From positions 8,990,001 to 9,054,000 of the forward strand of contig NC_134983.1 of the NCBI RefSeq assembly GCF_050947335.1: a stretch of DNA of 64,000 nt, in the 5' to 3' direction. The stretch's first letter is position 1. Each line of letters starts with the position of its first letter. Positions 13,136-26,495 of this stretch are shown here, piece after piece. Source of the DNA: Megachile rotundata (taxonomy: Eukaryota; Arthropoda; Insecta; Hymenoptera; Megachilidae). The position numbers and the translations under genes are program-made. The notes beneath the pieces were generated by a model. The model searched no databases. It was not told where the DNA came from and saw nothing but the letters and a program-made list of their open reading frames with translations.

Positions 13136-14960
13136 TTTTAGTCTATCCATTTCATATTACAATTTCTTGCCGCATTATAGTAGAAATAATTTAGCGATAT
13201 AAATTTGCAAATGACCATAACGTTTGTGTAATTAAACAGCTCCTGAGTAATTGACTATAATACTGGTTTCCACGTTAAATTCCTAGAGCTGCGATATTTA
13301 TTACTGAAATTCCAGGAGGTAATTAAGATCCAAGGTTACGATGCCTTATGGTACTCGTTGAGATACATACTTATCCGACGACTGAATAAAACTTAGATAT
13401 GGCGGTGTTAATTTATTGACCGTCCTTTCAGAATCGTATCTCCGTTGAATTCGACCGACGTACAAACATAATTTGATCATTCTGACGTAATTGTTCGTCG
13501 TCCAGTAGCCGAATCGATCATTCGTCACAAGATCTCTCGTCTTCCTTTCAGCCACGTCGGCTTTCAGGTTTTTATGAGCGTTAATGACGCGTTTGAACGC
13601 GGAAGAGTACGATCTCTTTGCGCAGAATGTTTTCAGCGAGCACTAAACTCGGTAGTGTATTCTTTACGGGGAAGAATCAATTACGAAAGGAATTTCGTGC
13701 GCAGAACGTGTCAAATAACCGGGCTCCGATTATGTAAGACTTCGCAAAACCATCGGCCTCTCGAAAGAGAAATCACAGACAAAGACGAATCCAAGAACGC
13801 CCGCTTCCGCTCGTGATCCTCTAATTATCCAACAGGTAAATCGATCGGTCACGGAAGATTATCGTCCGATGACGGATCCAAGTAATCGCCTTTGAATATT
13901 TAATCTGTCGATTATTTCACCTTATTGCTGAAGCAGTAGGTCAATCGTTACTTTTGCAACGATATTGATTACGAAGCCTTGTTAAACACGGAGTCCCAAG
14001 GAATCTGATTTCACGGTAAATTCACAGCAATAAAACTGTAGTTACTATCTTATAATGTAGTTGTAAATGGGGGAAAAATTGCGAGAAAAATTATGTAGTA
14101 TCTAAGGCTTGGAATAATCAAGTTTAAAAAATTTTTAACCAGAACAAGTCACTTTCTTTTTTTCCTTATACCCATCACTACTTAACCTACAATTTTCTAG
14201 ACAATCATTCATTGTTCAATAATTATTGCTACAATTGGAAGGCAAATAAAGAAAATTGAAGAGTTAGGCACGTATTCAATGATCCTTGATTGTGAAGATT
14301 GAACGCAAAATTTAGTTGCGATGAAAATATGAATCTGATTTGTCATGTGTGAACTACTGCCCCACGAGTGTGACACAGTATTGTAGGGCAAGGGATTAAA
14401 TTTCACAAATTATACTTCTGAATGTACTACAATTTTATCAATTAACGATTTTATTCAGTCGACAGTATTCAACAATTGAAAAAGAATAATAATTTACATC
14501 ACGAGCTTGCTTTCATAACCCAGTTTTATTTAATAAAATAGCCTGTTTTACTTTTCTATTCCTCTGTTTCTGGGCGGAGAAGGTATTCGAAGTATCTTGT
14601 TCACTCTGAAGCTTATGCAGGGTATGAGCTGCTGATCCCTGGGCGCAATGAATAAATGTAAATTCAGCCCCATAATAATTGCTTCACGGGGGTACCCACC
14701 ACTGTAATCACTTTAATAGCCGCTTCTTGCTGTCTAGCTGCAGTACGATGCGCCGCGTTGAATTAATAGTGCCTTTTACGAGACCCTTATATGTATGGTG
14801 TTCCTGTTCCGTTCTGCGTGCATGCACATGACTGACTTCTTTCAGGCAGAGTCGAAAAAGGACAACGAAAAAGTATGGAGATCAACGGAGCATCTTATCA
14901 AGGCTGCTCTTACTATACTGAATGAAACTTGTATAAGTAGGCCGTATTATGTCGCTTGAC
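13135..14960. other. Non-coding sequence
   Basis: A CpG-richer patch at 13340-13870 holds short frames on both strands. The rest is AT-rich. Nothing is identifiable as a gene. Confidence 0.35.
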
Positions 14961-14964
14961 ATTT

Positions 14965-15320
14965 CGATGTTTTGGAATTTTGAGGTATGAACTTTTGAGA
15001 TATGTAGATTTTGAGGTACGGAGATTTTGAGATATGTAGATTTTGAGGTACGGAGATTTTGAGGGATGGAGATTTTGAGATTTGTCAGTTTGCAAATTTG
15101 ACACTTTTGGCAAATTTAGAGATTTATCATTTTGCAGCTTGAGATTTTATAGATTTGGGGATCTGTCATCTTGCAGAGTTCAGTTTTTGAAAATTTGCTA
15201 TTTTTAGAAATAAAATTAAAAAATTTGTAAATCTCTCAGCAACTTTGAAGATTGGATCATGGAAATTTCTAAATTTGACCTCTCAATTTACAATTTAATC
15301 TTTAGAATTAAACAATTTCC
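14965..15320. repeat. 8-bp-type array with a 16/32-bp period
   Basis: AGATTTTGAG begins at 15006, 15022, 15038, 15054 and 15070, exactly 16 bp apart. The following six bases alternate (GTACGG, ATATGT), giving a 32-bp superunit. It fades into looser GATTT repeats to about 15320. Confidence 0.85.
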
Positions 15321-16245
15321 TCAAATCTATAAATTACCGAGCCATTAGATTACCCATGAAAAACATTACTTTGCACTTCCAACTTTTTCCTGCTATTACT
15401 ATTTGCTATATTGCATAACACTAGATATTCTCCGGGTAATCGTCCTCGTTAGCAGATAAAATAATAGCGTAAAATTCTCGTATAGTTACGTCCATTTTTG
15501 GTAGACTATGTGCAAGACGTCTGTCAAACGGTCATCGGGTAACAATTATTTGAAAGCATCCACTTGTTCCGAGCCGCGAAACACGAAGGGAATCCGTGGA
15601 ACGAGAGCTTCGATGGCTCAATGTCGCAAGAGGACCGTTTCGTTTTTCGCGCGAACGTAAGAACCAGTTGGGTTCATTCTCATAGAACGAAATAAATAAT
15701 CCCTGAAGAAACCTGCGCGCTCTTGCGATTCCGGCAGACGCGGCGCCAATTAAAAGTAAATACTCGAGCCGAGTTTCTTGTTACTCCCGCGTCACGAGCA
15801 CTCATTATTGAGAATCAGCCTTAATACTTAACGTGTTACGAGCACTTTGATACCCCCGTGGTATTCTCGTGAAATTCTTAAACTCCTCGTAGAACGCGAT
15901 TCCTCGCGGAACGATCGCACTTGTTAGCCAATCCGTGAACACTCCCTTGATCCCTTTACAACGTCTTAACATCCCACTATTTTATCTCTACATTAACTCT
16001 GCAACAATTCACGGTGATTATTATGCTCTTTATGTTATCGTGCTGGTCGTGTTCGCCTTGAGACGGTTTATTCGTTACGGCTATGAATGGAAATGATCAA
16101 TTTTAACTCGTAGACGAAGTGTATTTCTTTTAGTACGCGAACGTAAACATTGTCTTATTCTTCGAGGCGTAGTTTTTTTCGGTGCACTCGCGTGGTTGCA
16201 CTAGAAAATGGAGGGTGCTTACGCTTTCAAAATGGAGGGAAGTAT
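15320..16245. other. Non-coding sequence
   Basis: CpG-rich at 15480-15920, AT-rich elsewhere. No coding or RNA feature recognised. Confidence 0.35.
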
Positions 16246-16560
16246 ATTCAAATTACTCTTACATATCTTACTTTACATATCTCTACATACCCACATCCCT
16301 GGATACCCATATCCCTAGATGCTCAAATACCTAGATAATCCCTATCGAAGCTATCAATAGATACCCATATTTCTATATACCTAAACACTTACTTCCATAA
16401 ATCCCTAGATTACCAAATCCCTACTTCCATAAATTCTTAGATCACCAAATCCCTAGATTCCCATATCGGTGCACCTCAAAATCCCTAAGTCTTCAAATTC
16501 CTATGTCCCTAAATTCCTACATTCCCAAATATCGAAATAATTACAAATTTCTCTAATCTT
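16245..16560. repeat. 8-bp-type array, C-rich strand on +
   Basis: Units such as TACCCATA, TCCCTAGA and CCAAATCC at about 8-bp spacing. More diverged than the 8.9 kb block. Confidence 0.65.
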
Positions 16561-18030
16561 GAAAAATTCGTAAAGATGAAAGTGCAAAAGACCCATTGGC
16601 CATTGGTTGGCATATTTTTCGAGAGGAAAGCAGAGTCGTCGTCGAGCGTACACAGTCGCAACGAAGCTCGATGACGTGGAGAAGCCATTCGTTTCGGGCG
16701 TCACACTTACAATGAATCCTTAAATTATCCTCCGGCTTGGCTCGGCTTGGCTCAGCAAGAAGAAACGTACGCGTCCTTGCGTCGCGGTAGTCGGCACGCG
16801 TGTTACAGCTACGCTGGCTCCAATTAAAATAAATGCGTTCGCTGCTTTTCTTGTCACCGTTTCAAGCGTTGCGCGCGGCATCTCGTCAGCTCCCGCTCCG
16901 CTCTCCTCCATGCCGCTCCACCTTTTCTTTCTACGCGTACATCTTTACGCCAGGATGATCGCTCATGTTCTACCGATCCCGCTGCTCTAGACACGTATCT
17001 GATCGAAACCAACCGATATGGAACACTGTAGATTTTTCATTACTGAAAATTCTAATTAAACTCTGTAGTTGGAGTTGTACGATCTTATTGAGTTTGTTAG
17101 TGGAGACTGATAGTCGTACAAAATAGGTCAAATGACCCTTTCACACGTTTCTTATAAATTACATAATTTGTTGAAGTGTCACAATCTCTTGGAAACTGTA
17201 TTGATTTTCATAGAGATGAAGCTTCAGTTTTCAGCTCCATTTTTATTTTCAAATTAAGTAAACATATACCAGGAGGTTTAGGCTATTTTTAATTAGCATG
17301 AGTGCACTTAGATAATTTACGAATTTTGTTAAAAGTTGTAAATTCTACATAATCTAATTTTCAAGTAATACTGATACGTTAACCTAATTCATATCACAAA
17401 TAAAAAATGCACGATTTCAATAAATTTATCATGAGACGATATCGCATACCGGTCCGCTAATACAAAAATATTACAACGCTCGTCTTTCTTGAGGATGTCC
17501 AGGTTGCTCGAACTTGCGTTATCCAATTTTTCAAATGATCATTTAAGATTCATTGAGAAGTTGAATATCGATACGATGATGGTTTAATGTTGGTCGGTAC
17601 ATCATGTACCGAGATGATTATCAAGGCGGACAAGCGATCGTGAAAAGGTACGAGCTGCTAGAGCGTGAAGGGTTGTCCGTACGATTTTGCAATGTCAGAA
17701 TATAAATGATGCCCGCGGCATGGCTGTTTGATATGTCTCCAAGTAACTTGACGCTTGTTAAAAAATGAATGGAGAATGAGCCAGACATCTGAGTCAATTT
17801 GAAATCAATATTTTTGAAGATCCTTCTTTGGGTTCGGCCCTAAGGATACGTAATTATCATGTCAGCAAACTTGTTCGTATACGAGCATATGGAGTGTTAG
17901 TAGGATATTTTAAAATTGAAATAAATGGTGGAGTTTTCAAATTTATTATTTTTGAATGATAAACTGTAATTTTGTGTGATTGAATCTGTTCAATCAGCAA
18001 ATTCGTTAAACTGTAAATATTCAAGCTTAA
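16560..18030. other. Non-coding sequence
   Basis: A CpG-rich stretch at 16600-16980 contains a small direct duplication, GGCTTGGCTCGGCTTGGCTC. The rest is AT-rich with no gene recognised. Confidence 0.35.
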
Positions 18031-18480
18031 TATCTAAATCTTTAAGTTGTTAAATTTGGTTTCCTAATTCAAACAACCATAAATTCAAAAATTCTTAAAT
18101 TATCATATTCTGAAATTTTCATATCTCCAAATTCACAAATTCTACAGTATCTTAATTCCTGAGTCTCCAAATTCATAAATTACTGAATTTCTAAGTTGTT
18201 CAAATTCTGACATCTCCAAGTTCTCAAATCCCTAAATTCTCAACTCTTCAAATTTTAATATCCTCCAACTTCGTCCCAAATTCTCAAATTCCCAAGTTCC
18301 TAAGAATATAAGAAATCTGTGGATCTAGGAATATGTATACCTAGAAATTTGGAGTTTGAAGATGTGAATATCTGAAAATCTAAAAACCTGAGAACTTGAC
18401 ATCCTAAAAATTTGAAATCCTGAAACCGTAAAAACTCAAATCCACAGCACGCTAAAAAGCTGAAAACCCAAAGACCCGAC
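18030..18480. repeat. 8-bp-type array that changes orientation
   Basis: From about 18060 to 18300 the + strand carries CAAATTCT/CAAATTCC units. From about 18305 to 18430 it carries the complementary kind (GGATCTAGG, GAAATTTGG, GAAAATCT). The junction is at about 18300-18305. Confidence 0.65.
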
Positions 18481-19200
18481 TGCACGAACTAAAAAATCGC
18501 CAACTATACCCATCCCTATCGAAAGTAAGTCCACTTCTCTGCGAAGGATGCCTTTCGCCGACTGCGTTGTTTAACTTAACAAAGTAAAAAAAGGACATCC
18601 CGTCGGCGTACAACAAGCACGAATCTGTCCCATAACTCGCGAACCGAAGACACCGTCAGAATTTGAGGCAGCGTTTTCGCTCACACGTTTTCTGCGATGG
18701 TTTCCAGTGCGTACCGGTGCCACGCATTCTTGAGCCAGTTAAACGTCATGACGCGCAAACGAACCACCGTGGATTCCGGCCGTGTCTTCGTCCCTCTTTT
18801 CCTATGCCCCTCGTCAGGGTATATACACAACACACGGCATAGGTTGAGGTTGCCGCACGCAGTGGAGAAGGTGAACGACACTCTTGGCATTGACCACTTC
18901 TGTCGCTGGCGTACGGTTGCCGCAAACGACACACGCCGGTAGATCTTTCAAGCTTTTTGCTACGTCGGCCAACTTGTGGAAATTACGCTCGTCCGCGGAG
19001 ACGAGGGTGCCGCTTCAACGGTCCCCGATCGAAAATTCTCTCCCCCTCGGTTCGCCATTACTGCGAGACAGAAAAAAGCGACACCGAAACTGGGGGACCT
19101 TTGACGCGACATTTTTTTATGCCACGCGGGACACCATGCTTTATTCACGGGTAGTTATGGGGCAAGAGGTGGATTTTCGGATTGCGATGATTTTGTGACT
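18480..19200. other. CpG-rich non-coding stretch
   Basis: Noticeably GC-richer than its surroundings. Several overlapping frames of 60-104 codons on both strands cancel one another as evidence. It could be an unmethylated regulatory island, but no motif settles this. Confidence 0.35.
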
Positions 19201-19204
19201 TTCG

Positions 19205-20110
19205 AGTTGTAATTTAGAATTTGTATGTTTTCGAATTTGGATGATTTTGTGCGTAAGGTTTTATTTTGGGAAGTTGACAGGTTGGGAATTTGGCGATTTG
19301 GGGGATTTGGGATTTGGGGATTTGGGGATTTGGGGATTTGGGATTTGGGGATTTGGGATTTGGGGGATTTGGGATCTGGGGGATTTGGGATTTGGGGGAT
19401 TTGGGATTTGGGGGATTTGGGGGATTTGGGATTTGGGGGATTTGGGATTTGGGGGATTTGGGATTTGGGGGATTTGGGGGATTTGGGATTTGGGGGATTT
19501 GGGGATTAGGGGATTTAAGGATTTGGGGTTTTAGGGATTTGGAAATTAGGGAATTTGGGGATTTGGGGATTTGGGGATTTGGAGAATTGGGGAATTGGGG
19601 AATTGGGGAATTGGGGAATTGGGGAATTGGGGAATTGGGGAATTATGGATTTGGAGATTTGGGGATTTGGGGATTTGGAGAATTGTGGATTTGGAGATTT
19701 GGGGATTTGGGGATTTGGGGATTTGGGGATTTGAGGATATGGGACTTAGGGAATTAGGGGATGTGGGGATTTGGGGACTTGGGAATTTGGAGCATTTGAA
19801 ATTTTGGTATTTAGGGATTTGGGGATTTGGGAATTTGAGAATTATGGGATTTGAGGATTTGGGGATTTGGAAATTTAGATATTTGGGGTATTTGGGGATT
19901 TTGGAATTAGATAATTAGAAATTTAGAAATCTGTGTATATAGAATTTAGAGAATTTGGCGACTTGGTAATTTGAATATTTAAGAATTTAGAAATCTGGAA
20001 ATGTACACCTTATGGAATTTGAGGCTGTGGGAATTTAAATATCAAGGTTTATGGAAATCTGAGGATTTGGACGTTGCAGAATTTGGGAAACTTGAGAACA
20101 TAGAATGAAA
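19205..20110 (+). repeat. Long GGGGATTT array (G-rich strand on +)
   Basis: The most regular 8-bp block. About 19295-19500 is runs of G3-G5 separated by ATTT; about 19575-19645 is GGAATTGG repeats; mixed GGGGATTT/GGAGATTT continues to about 19870 and then decays. Regular G-runs make G-quadruplex formation plausible. All three frames are open through it, giving Gly-Ile-Trp-Gly-Phe/Asp-Leu repeats that are not genes. Confidence 0.95.
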
Positions 20111-21740
20111 TCTGCAATATATAAAAGTTTATAAAAGTTGAAAAATCCCTAAATCATAACATTCAAGAACGTAACAGTTAAATAATTTTAAAAATTAAAC
20201 CAGCACACGTTACACAATTAACTATAAATCCTCGCGTTATATTGCACTATTATGAAAATCTATTTCAAAAATATTCCTCAAATGCGGTACTTCGTTTTTT
20301 ATGTCCAATTTCAAACATTCTATTGCATACCTAATTCTGGGGATCATCGTTGACACAGTTCGCGTGCTCGATTTTTATTCAAGACCAAGGGATTTCGTGG
20401 GTTAATCCGACGTTCATCGGATTCGACAAAGCGGTTCGAAGCTTATTTAAATGTCTGCCTCTGTGACGGGAGTCAGCCTTAAAGTCCCTCGAACCGCATC
20501 GACAAACGGACCCTTCACAGACATAAAGGGACATAAAGGGACACTCGAAGACGTAACGAGGCCCATAGAAATAGACTGATATGAATACTGATGCGAAATT
20601 CGAGTAAAACAAAATAACCGAAAATAAGAAATACTCTTTAGATAACATCGCCAATTCTTCGTGTAATGATTCAGGTACATTGTAGTTATGACAATTCAAG
20701 GCAATATAATGAGGGTCAAGTATCATAAGATGTTTTCCTTGTTGAAGATAAGCAAACATTATTTACAGAAATATCTTTCATTTGCTTAATATGATAATTG
20801 ACTTCATGGTCGTTCATCTGGCAATAAATGATTAAATAATTACATTTACATGATGTTATATCGGGAATAAGACATTGATACGATGTAGTGATAAACGTAC
20901 TACCTGTAATTATATGAAATACGTTCCAAGGTTTATTCATTCATCCTGTGTCAACATTATCTTGATTAATTTTCTGGATATTGATTCTCGTTCTTTATTT
21001 TCAATTATAGAGCACACTGACACCGTTTGGTAATATAAAATTAATTGTGTACATTTACATTCATAGTGCCACAATTGAACATGAGAATAATTTATACCAA
21101 AGACAATCATAAAACACTTTCAATACCGAGGTACTGTAACATTGTAAATGTTACATTGCAATAACGAAAGAACAGAAAATACAAAGCACGAGTGGAATTA
21201 CAATAATAAATCAACCCTAAAAGTACTCGTAACCAAAGTCCCAAACATTTAGAACGATTATTCCGAAATTCGCACCAGGAGGGTCCCATCTCCGCCATAT
21301 GTCGACAACTACCGTCGCATAATAATTCCTCCCTAATCGAATGCAGGACGATATATCTCCGCAAATAAAAGAAAGCGATGTCCAAAATATCAGACGTCCT
21401 TCGCGATATTCCTCTCGCTTTCGGTAAAAGCGTCACGCTCCCATCGAGAGTTCTTACTTGTTCGTGGAAGCTCGATCCACGTCGGCGACTTCTGGATTTC
21501 GTACGCGTGTAAAAGCCGTCGATCGACGACATGGAAAGCAGCCGTGTGGCGGGAATATTGATCAGGATGGGCATGGAATAATCGGGGCCCGTCTCGTGGA
21601 TTCTGGGTCCCTCGCGCCACTGGCTTTGACATAAGTGCCGCGTCGTTATCTCGGACGTACGTAAAAAACGTAAAAACTGAAATGGTTGGTCGGATGGCGA
21701 ACGAATGGTACGTAGCGGCCGAAAGAAAATTGAATCAGGT
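20110..21740. other. Non-coding sequence
   Basis: A short direct duplication (GACATAAAGG twice) lies near 20519-20540. A 155-codon minus-strand frame (21107-21574) has a few hydrophobic stretches but no recognisable family, and overlaps another minus-strand frame. Not called as a gene. Confidence 0.35.
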
Positions 21741-21744
21741 GATA

Positions 21745-22390
21745 AGTTGGAAATTTGGGGATTTGGGGATTCGGGGATTTGGCAATTTGGGAATTGGTGA
21801 TTTGGAAATTTAGAGATTTAATGATTTGGGGGTTTAGGGATTTAGGGATTTGGGGAATTGTAGATTTGGGAATCTAGAAATGGGGGAATTTGGGAAATTT
21901 GGGGAATTTCAGAGTTTGGAGATTTAGGAACTTTGGGAATTTCAGAATTTGGAGATTTGGGGATTTGGGGACTTTGAGAATTTGGGATTCGTGGGATTTG
22001 GGGATTAGAGGATTTGAGGAATTGTGGATTTGACGATTTGGGGATTAGAGGATTTGGGAATTTGGGGATTTAGGGACTTTGGGAATTTGGGAATTTGGGA
22101 ATTTGGGAATTTTGGGAATTTTGGGAATTTCAGAATTTGTGGATTTGGGGACTTTGGGAATTTGGAAAATTGTGTAATTGGAGAATTTCGGAATTGGGAA
22201 ATTTTGAAAAATTGGGGAATTTGTAAATTTTGTGAATTTTGTGAATTTCAGAATTTGGAGATTTGGGGATTTGGGGATTAGAGGATTTGAGGAATTGTGT
22301 ATTTAGGAAATTGTAGAATTGGGGAATTGTGGATTTAGGGAATTGTAGATTTGAAAATTTGTGAAATAGGGAATTTGAGGATTTTGTGTA
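21745..22390. repeat. 8-bp-type array, G-rich strand on +
   Basis: GGGGATTT, GGGAATTT and AGGATTTG units. A longer motif (GGGAATTTCAGAATTTG followed by GGATTTGGGGACTTTG) recurs, showing an emerging higher-order period. Confidence 0.85.
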
Positions 22391-23010
22391 TAACGCGACG
22401 TGACGTTTGCAGATACACTCACTTTTCCGAGAATCGTAACTATTCATCGAATGAGTCACACGAAAATATTTTCTCGGTACCCTGAAGCCACCGTGCATTT
22501 AGTACACCGTCAAATATTTATCGATATCGCAAATACAATAGGTGATATAATGACCGATTTACAGCTTTTTTCCAAGAAACAGCGGAGGATTCACTCGATG
22601 TGCACACATTTACTCACTGCCGTGCGAATCACGCGTGTCAAGAAACTCACCTTGTAATATATTTGCATACGTATCCGAGGCGACATGTCATATCGATTGC
22701 AATAATCGAATTTATCATTTAATGGCAATCTTGTACGTTCACCTTCTCCCTTCGAAAGATGACCTGAAGGATAAGATGTATTTCCACTTACAATCCTTTA
22801 TTGATGTTCAATTATCGTCGACGTACTCGAGGAAATTGCTTCTTACGTATTCTTAGTTGCTTTGTGGGGTACTTCAGTGGAAACGTTGATGCAGCTAGAT
22901 ATGTATGTTATTATGGTGATAAAAGTCTGTTTGTTCTGTTGTCAATTGGAAATTATGGCATAAATGTATTATTCAATTTTGAATTAGATCAGTTCCAATT
23001 GGATTAAGTT
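22390..23010. other. Non-coding sequence
   Basis: Mixed composition with three short overlapping plus-strand frames of 68-85 codons. None is recognisable. Confidence 0.35.
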
Positions 23011-23014
23011 ATGG

Positions 23015-23420
23015 TTTTGGTAATTTCCGAATTTTTAAATTCTAGTCTTAAATTTCTGAGTTCCTAAACTCTTGATTTTCTAAATTTCCGAATTTCTAAA
23101 TTCCTGAACCTGTAAATTTCTAAATTTCTAAGCTCCCACTGTCTTAAATTATCGAGTTCCTAAATTCTTGAATTCCTAAATTCCCAAATTTCCACATGTA
23201 GAAATTCTCCAGTTCTCAACTTCTCAGATCTGTAAATTCTCCCTGACACCTAAATTCCTAAATTCTCAAGTTTCCCGACGCCTAAATTCACCTCACTTCC
23301 TAAACTCTCCATTTCCTCCACCTCTAACATTAAAATTTCCAACATATCCGCCATTTTACTCTTCAAACTTTAAAATTCCTAAACTTCCACATATTCCCAA
23401 ATTGTAAAACTTGACAGAGA
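23015..23420. repeat. 8-bp-type array, C-rich strand on +
   Basis: CTAAATTC, CTAAATTT and CCAAATTT units, moderately diverged. Confidence 0.75.
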
Positions 23421-24215
23421 AATTAACAATCATCATAACTTCCCACAATAAGCCCGTTCCTAACCTATTATATGCAACTCAGCACCGCAAATTGCACATA
23501 TATCAACGGGCAATTTCATTTTTATTGCATACTAATTTCAAGTATGAAAATAGACCATCCCCAGTGCTATACTGTGTTCATACCATAATCTCCAGAAAAG
23601 CCTCGTTCCAGCGTATTATTATCGCGCGAGTATATTCAGGCGTTCGCGACGAAATCAGAGCTGAAATGTCCTTGCTCGAAGCACCTTACAAATAGCCGGT
23701 ACCGAAAGAAGCGGCGGAGAATCTCCGTTGTGGCATGAAGCAACGAAGTAATTTCTCGGCAGCGTAAAATTCGAATGTCATTATCGCAACGGGCGTCGAA
23801 CAGCACGCGCAAAGCTCGTCAAGATGTACGCGTTTCCCTCGAATCGCCCAGCAGGTAGTCATGCGTTTGCGGATGATGAGTAGCGTGCTCGGTTTTCGAA
23901 AAATTGACGAGGCATAATTAACGCGAATACTAGGCTCTGCTGTGCTACGGTACTCGATAAAACCTCTTTCTTTCATTTCCTAGCCATATATCTTCTTAAT
24001 TTTTATTTCGGATTTTTATATTTATAGGATTTATCTTGTTACCGATATAGTTTTAGTACCATCTCATTTTATTTCATTTTAGTAAGTTATTTTAGCGATA
24101 GTTCATTTTAGTGTTGATCAAGTATTATGGAAGAGTATAAAATCGCTTCGATAAAATTATGTTCTTGAAATATTAAATTTATGATATTTGTTTTACTTTG
24201 TTTACAAGGTACTAT
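23420..24215. other. Non-coding sequence
   Basis: A CpG-rich patch at 23580-23960 sits among AT-rich sequence. No gene recognised. Confidence 0.35.
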
Positions 24216-24219
24216 AATT

Positions 24220-24328
24220 TTGAATAGGAGTGTAAGTTGTGCTAGAACTTTGACTGGAAGTGTAACTTTGATTATTACTTTGACAGAAAGTATAACTTGA
24301 ATTATCATTTTGACTGGGAGTGTTCTGC
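24220..24328. repeat. 30-bp tandem repeat, about 3.6 copies
   Basis: TTGA(C/A)TGGAAGTGTAACTT-like units start at 24220, 24250, 24280 and 24310, exactly 30 bp apart. The minus-strand reading gives a 10-residue Val/Lys/Thr repeat, a by-product of the period. Confidence 0.85.
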
Positions 24329-24329
24329 T

Positions 24330-26095
24330 ATCATTTTTGTTGAAGAAGTAATAATCAATTTATATTTATTGTTTACCAAAATACCACTTATGACATGACT
24401 GTAATGCTTAGTACTTGAAGATATTTTCACTTTGCAGATAGCAACTTCAAAACTGACTAGTTGAAAAGTTTGATGAAACCTTTTGAAGTTACATCTTCAT
24501 TTTGTTCATACATCACACGTGTAACACTATAGGTTTGGTGACACAATACTTGTTCCAAGTTGCTGAATTAAATAAAACAGTGTCAGACAGTTTTCCATGG
24601 TTAAACAAAGAGTTAAATAATGCAATCAAGTATTAGATCAACTTAAAATTCATATTCTATAATTGTACGATATGGAATACTGTGTCCAAAGGTTCTCACC
24701 TTAACCTTGCTCGTTGATCATTCTCCACTCCAGCGATATGGCGGTTCGCTTCGTGAATCACGCTTACGATCAAAGTTCGTAAAGACGGTGTGCACGTTTC
24801 AATTATTCAGTGGGTCATACGCGTAAAGCGGGACGAACGGTTTCGACACACTCGATCGAACGGCGAACTTCAACGGAGAAATATTTGCGCATGAACGAAG
24901 CGCGACAAATGCGGATGATGAAGAAAGGTGTTTGATCGTTCCTAAGCCGCCGTGTTGAAAGTGCATTTCGCTTGATATATCGACGAGAAAAGAATCTACG
25001 GTGAGTATATCGACGTGTCACGATGAGATCGATCGAATGTTGTTTAACGTTATGCATGCTACGCCGCGTTTGCCAAAAATTATACCGAGTAATGATTTTG
25101 TTTTCAGTAAATGAGTAAGTGATTCTCTTCTTGTGCCCTGTTCTTTGTATTCCGTGTTTTCGCTCGCGTATTTAGCGAAGTCATAATCGAGTGCTAACGA
25201 GAAATTTTTGTGGCATATATGGAGTCACCTTCACGGTATAGATGCTATTGTGATACTAAGATTTAAAATTTTATTTTAATAAGAATATTCTGTGTGGGAC
25301 ATAAGAATGCATTTTCTGATAATACATCCTTTGTTGTACGGCAAATTAATTGGTAATAAATTTGTAGTATCCTTGAGGAGAATACATATACATACATGTA
25401 TATTATGTATGTATATATGGAGATAATATACATGTTTCAAAAAAATAGAAAATATGTTAATTTAATTATGCACAAATAAACTAGTAATTTATATCGTAGT
25501 ATACAAATATTAATAAAAGGTACTGTACGTCTCAGAAACTTAAATATAGAGATTTAGAGAATTTAGTAAAAATGTCCAAACAATAACATTCAGATAAATT
25601 CTAGCCTTCATGGTTCACTTACTCCGTTTTCTATTTCTTTATTCTAAGAACTTTCACGCGTTCTCATTGTAATCTGTTTGCACTTCCTCGTTGTTTGAGG
25701 AACTAAACACTGATGGTTTTTATTATACACTCGATTTCGAAGGAACATGTATACGTGTGTAGAATTGTAAGAGGAGAGAACGTATTGTAGTAGATACCGG
25801 TAGTAACTCATCAATTTTTCTGACCGTATGCAACTCGTCATTCGTTGACGTTAAAATCTACCGAGTGCAGAATGGCGCCTACACGCTTTGACGGCCACTC
25901 CACACTTTGCATAATCATCCAGACACGTGGGAAGATGGACGCGTCCGGTACAAGAAACGCCATTTTTTTCAACTCAACGAATAGGCGTTCCCTATTGCCT
26001 CAAGATTGACGGATAGTTATGACTTTTATTTAATTATCGCCTGTAATTCATGGTTACAGAAAATTAGCTGGAATTATTTGAGCACGAAGAAGTTT
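24330..26095. other. Non-coding sequence
   Basis: AT-rich with a CpG-rich patch at 24700-25080. A 10-bp inverted repeat (ATATACATAC at 25386-25395, complement at 25407-25416) lies in a TATG-rich stretch. No gene recognised. Confidence 0.35.
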
Positions 26096-26480
26096 TGAAA
26101 TTTACAGATCGAATATGGAAGAATTAGATACTTATGGATTGACAAATTTACAAGTTTACAAAAATGATTTATTTTGTATGTAGAAGTTGGAAAATTTCAA
26201 GTTTTCTATGTTGGGACTTAGAAATTTCAAATTTGAAACCTTAAATTTACAAATTTGGGAATTTAATGATTCACACACTTAGGAATTTTGGAATTTACAA
26301 ATTTAGAAGTCTGAATTCACAGATTTAGGGACTGTGAAAGTTCAAATTCATCAATTTTCAAATTTCCAAATATTCAAGTTTAAAAATTTCTAATTTGTAG
26401 CTTATGAGTTCAGACACTTTAAATTTACAAATCTACGACTCCAAAAATTTGCAAACATTCAACATTAACATTACTGACAA
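26095..26480. repeat. Decayed 8-bp-type array
   Basis: Loose GAAATTTAC, CAAATTTG and AAATTTGG units in changing orientation. Confidence 0.55.
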
Positions 26481-26495
26481 CATTGACCTAACCTG

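Noticed and set aside
19225..19918. Frames of 94-155 codons rich in Gly, Ile, Trp, Phe and Asp
   Set aside because: All three frames are open together, because an 8-bp unit without stops repeats every 24 bp. They are repeat artefacts.
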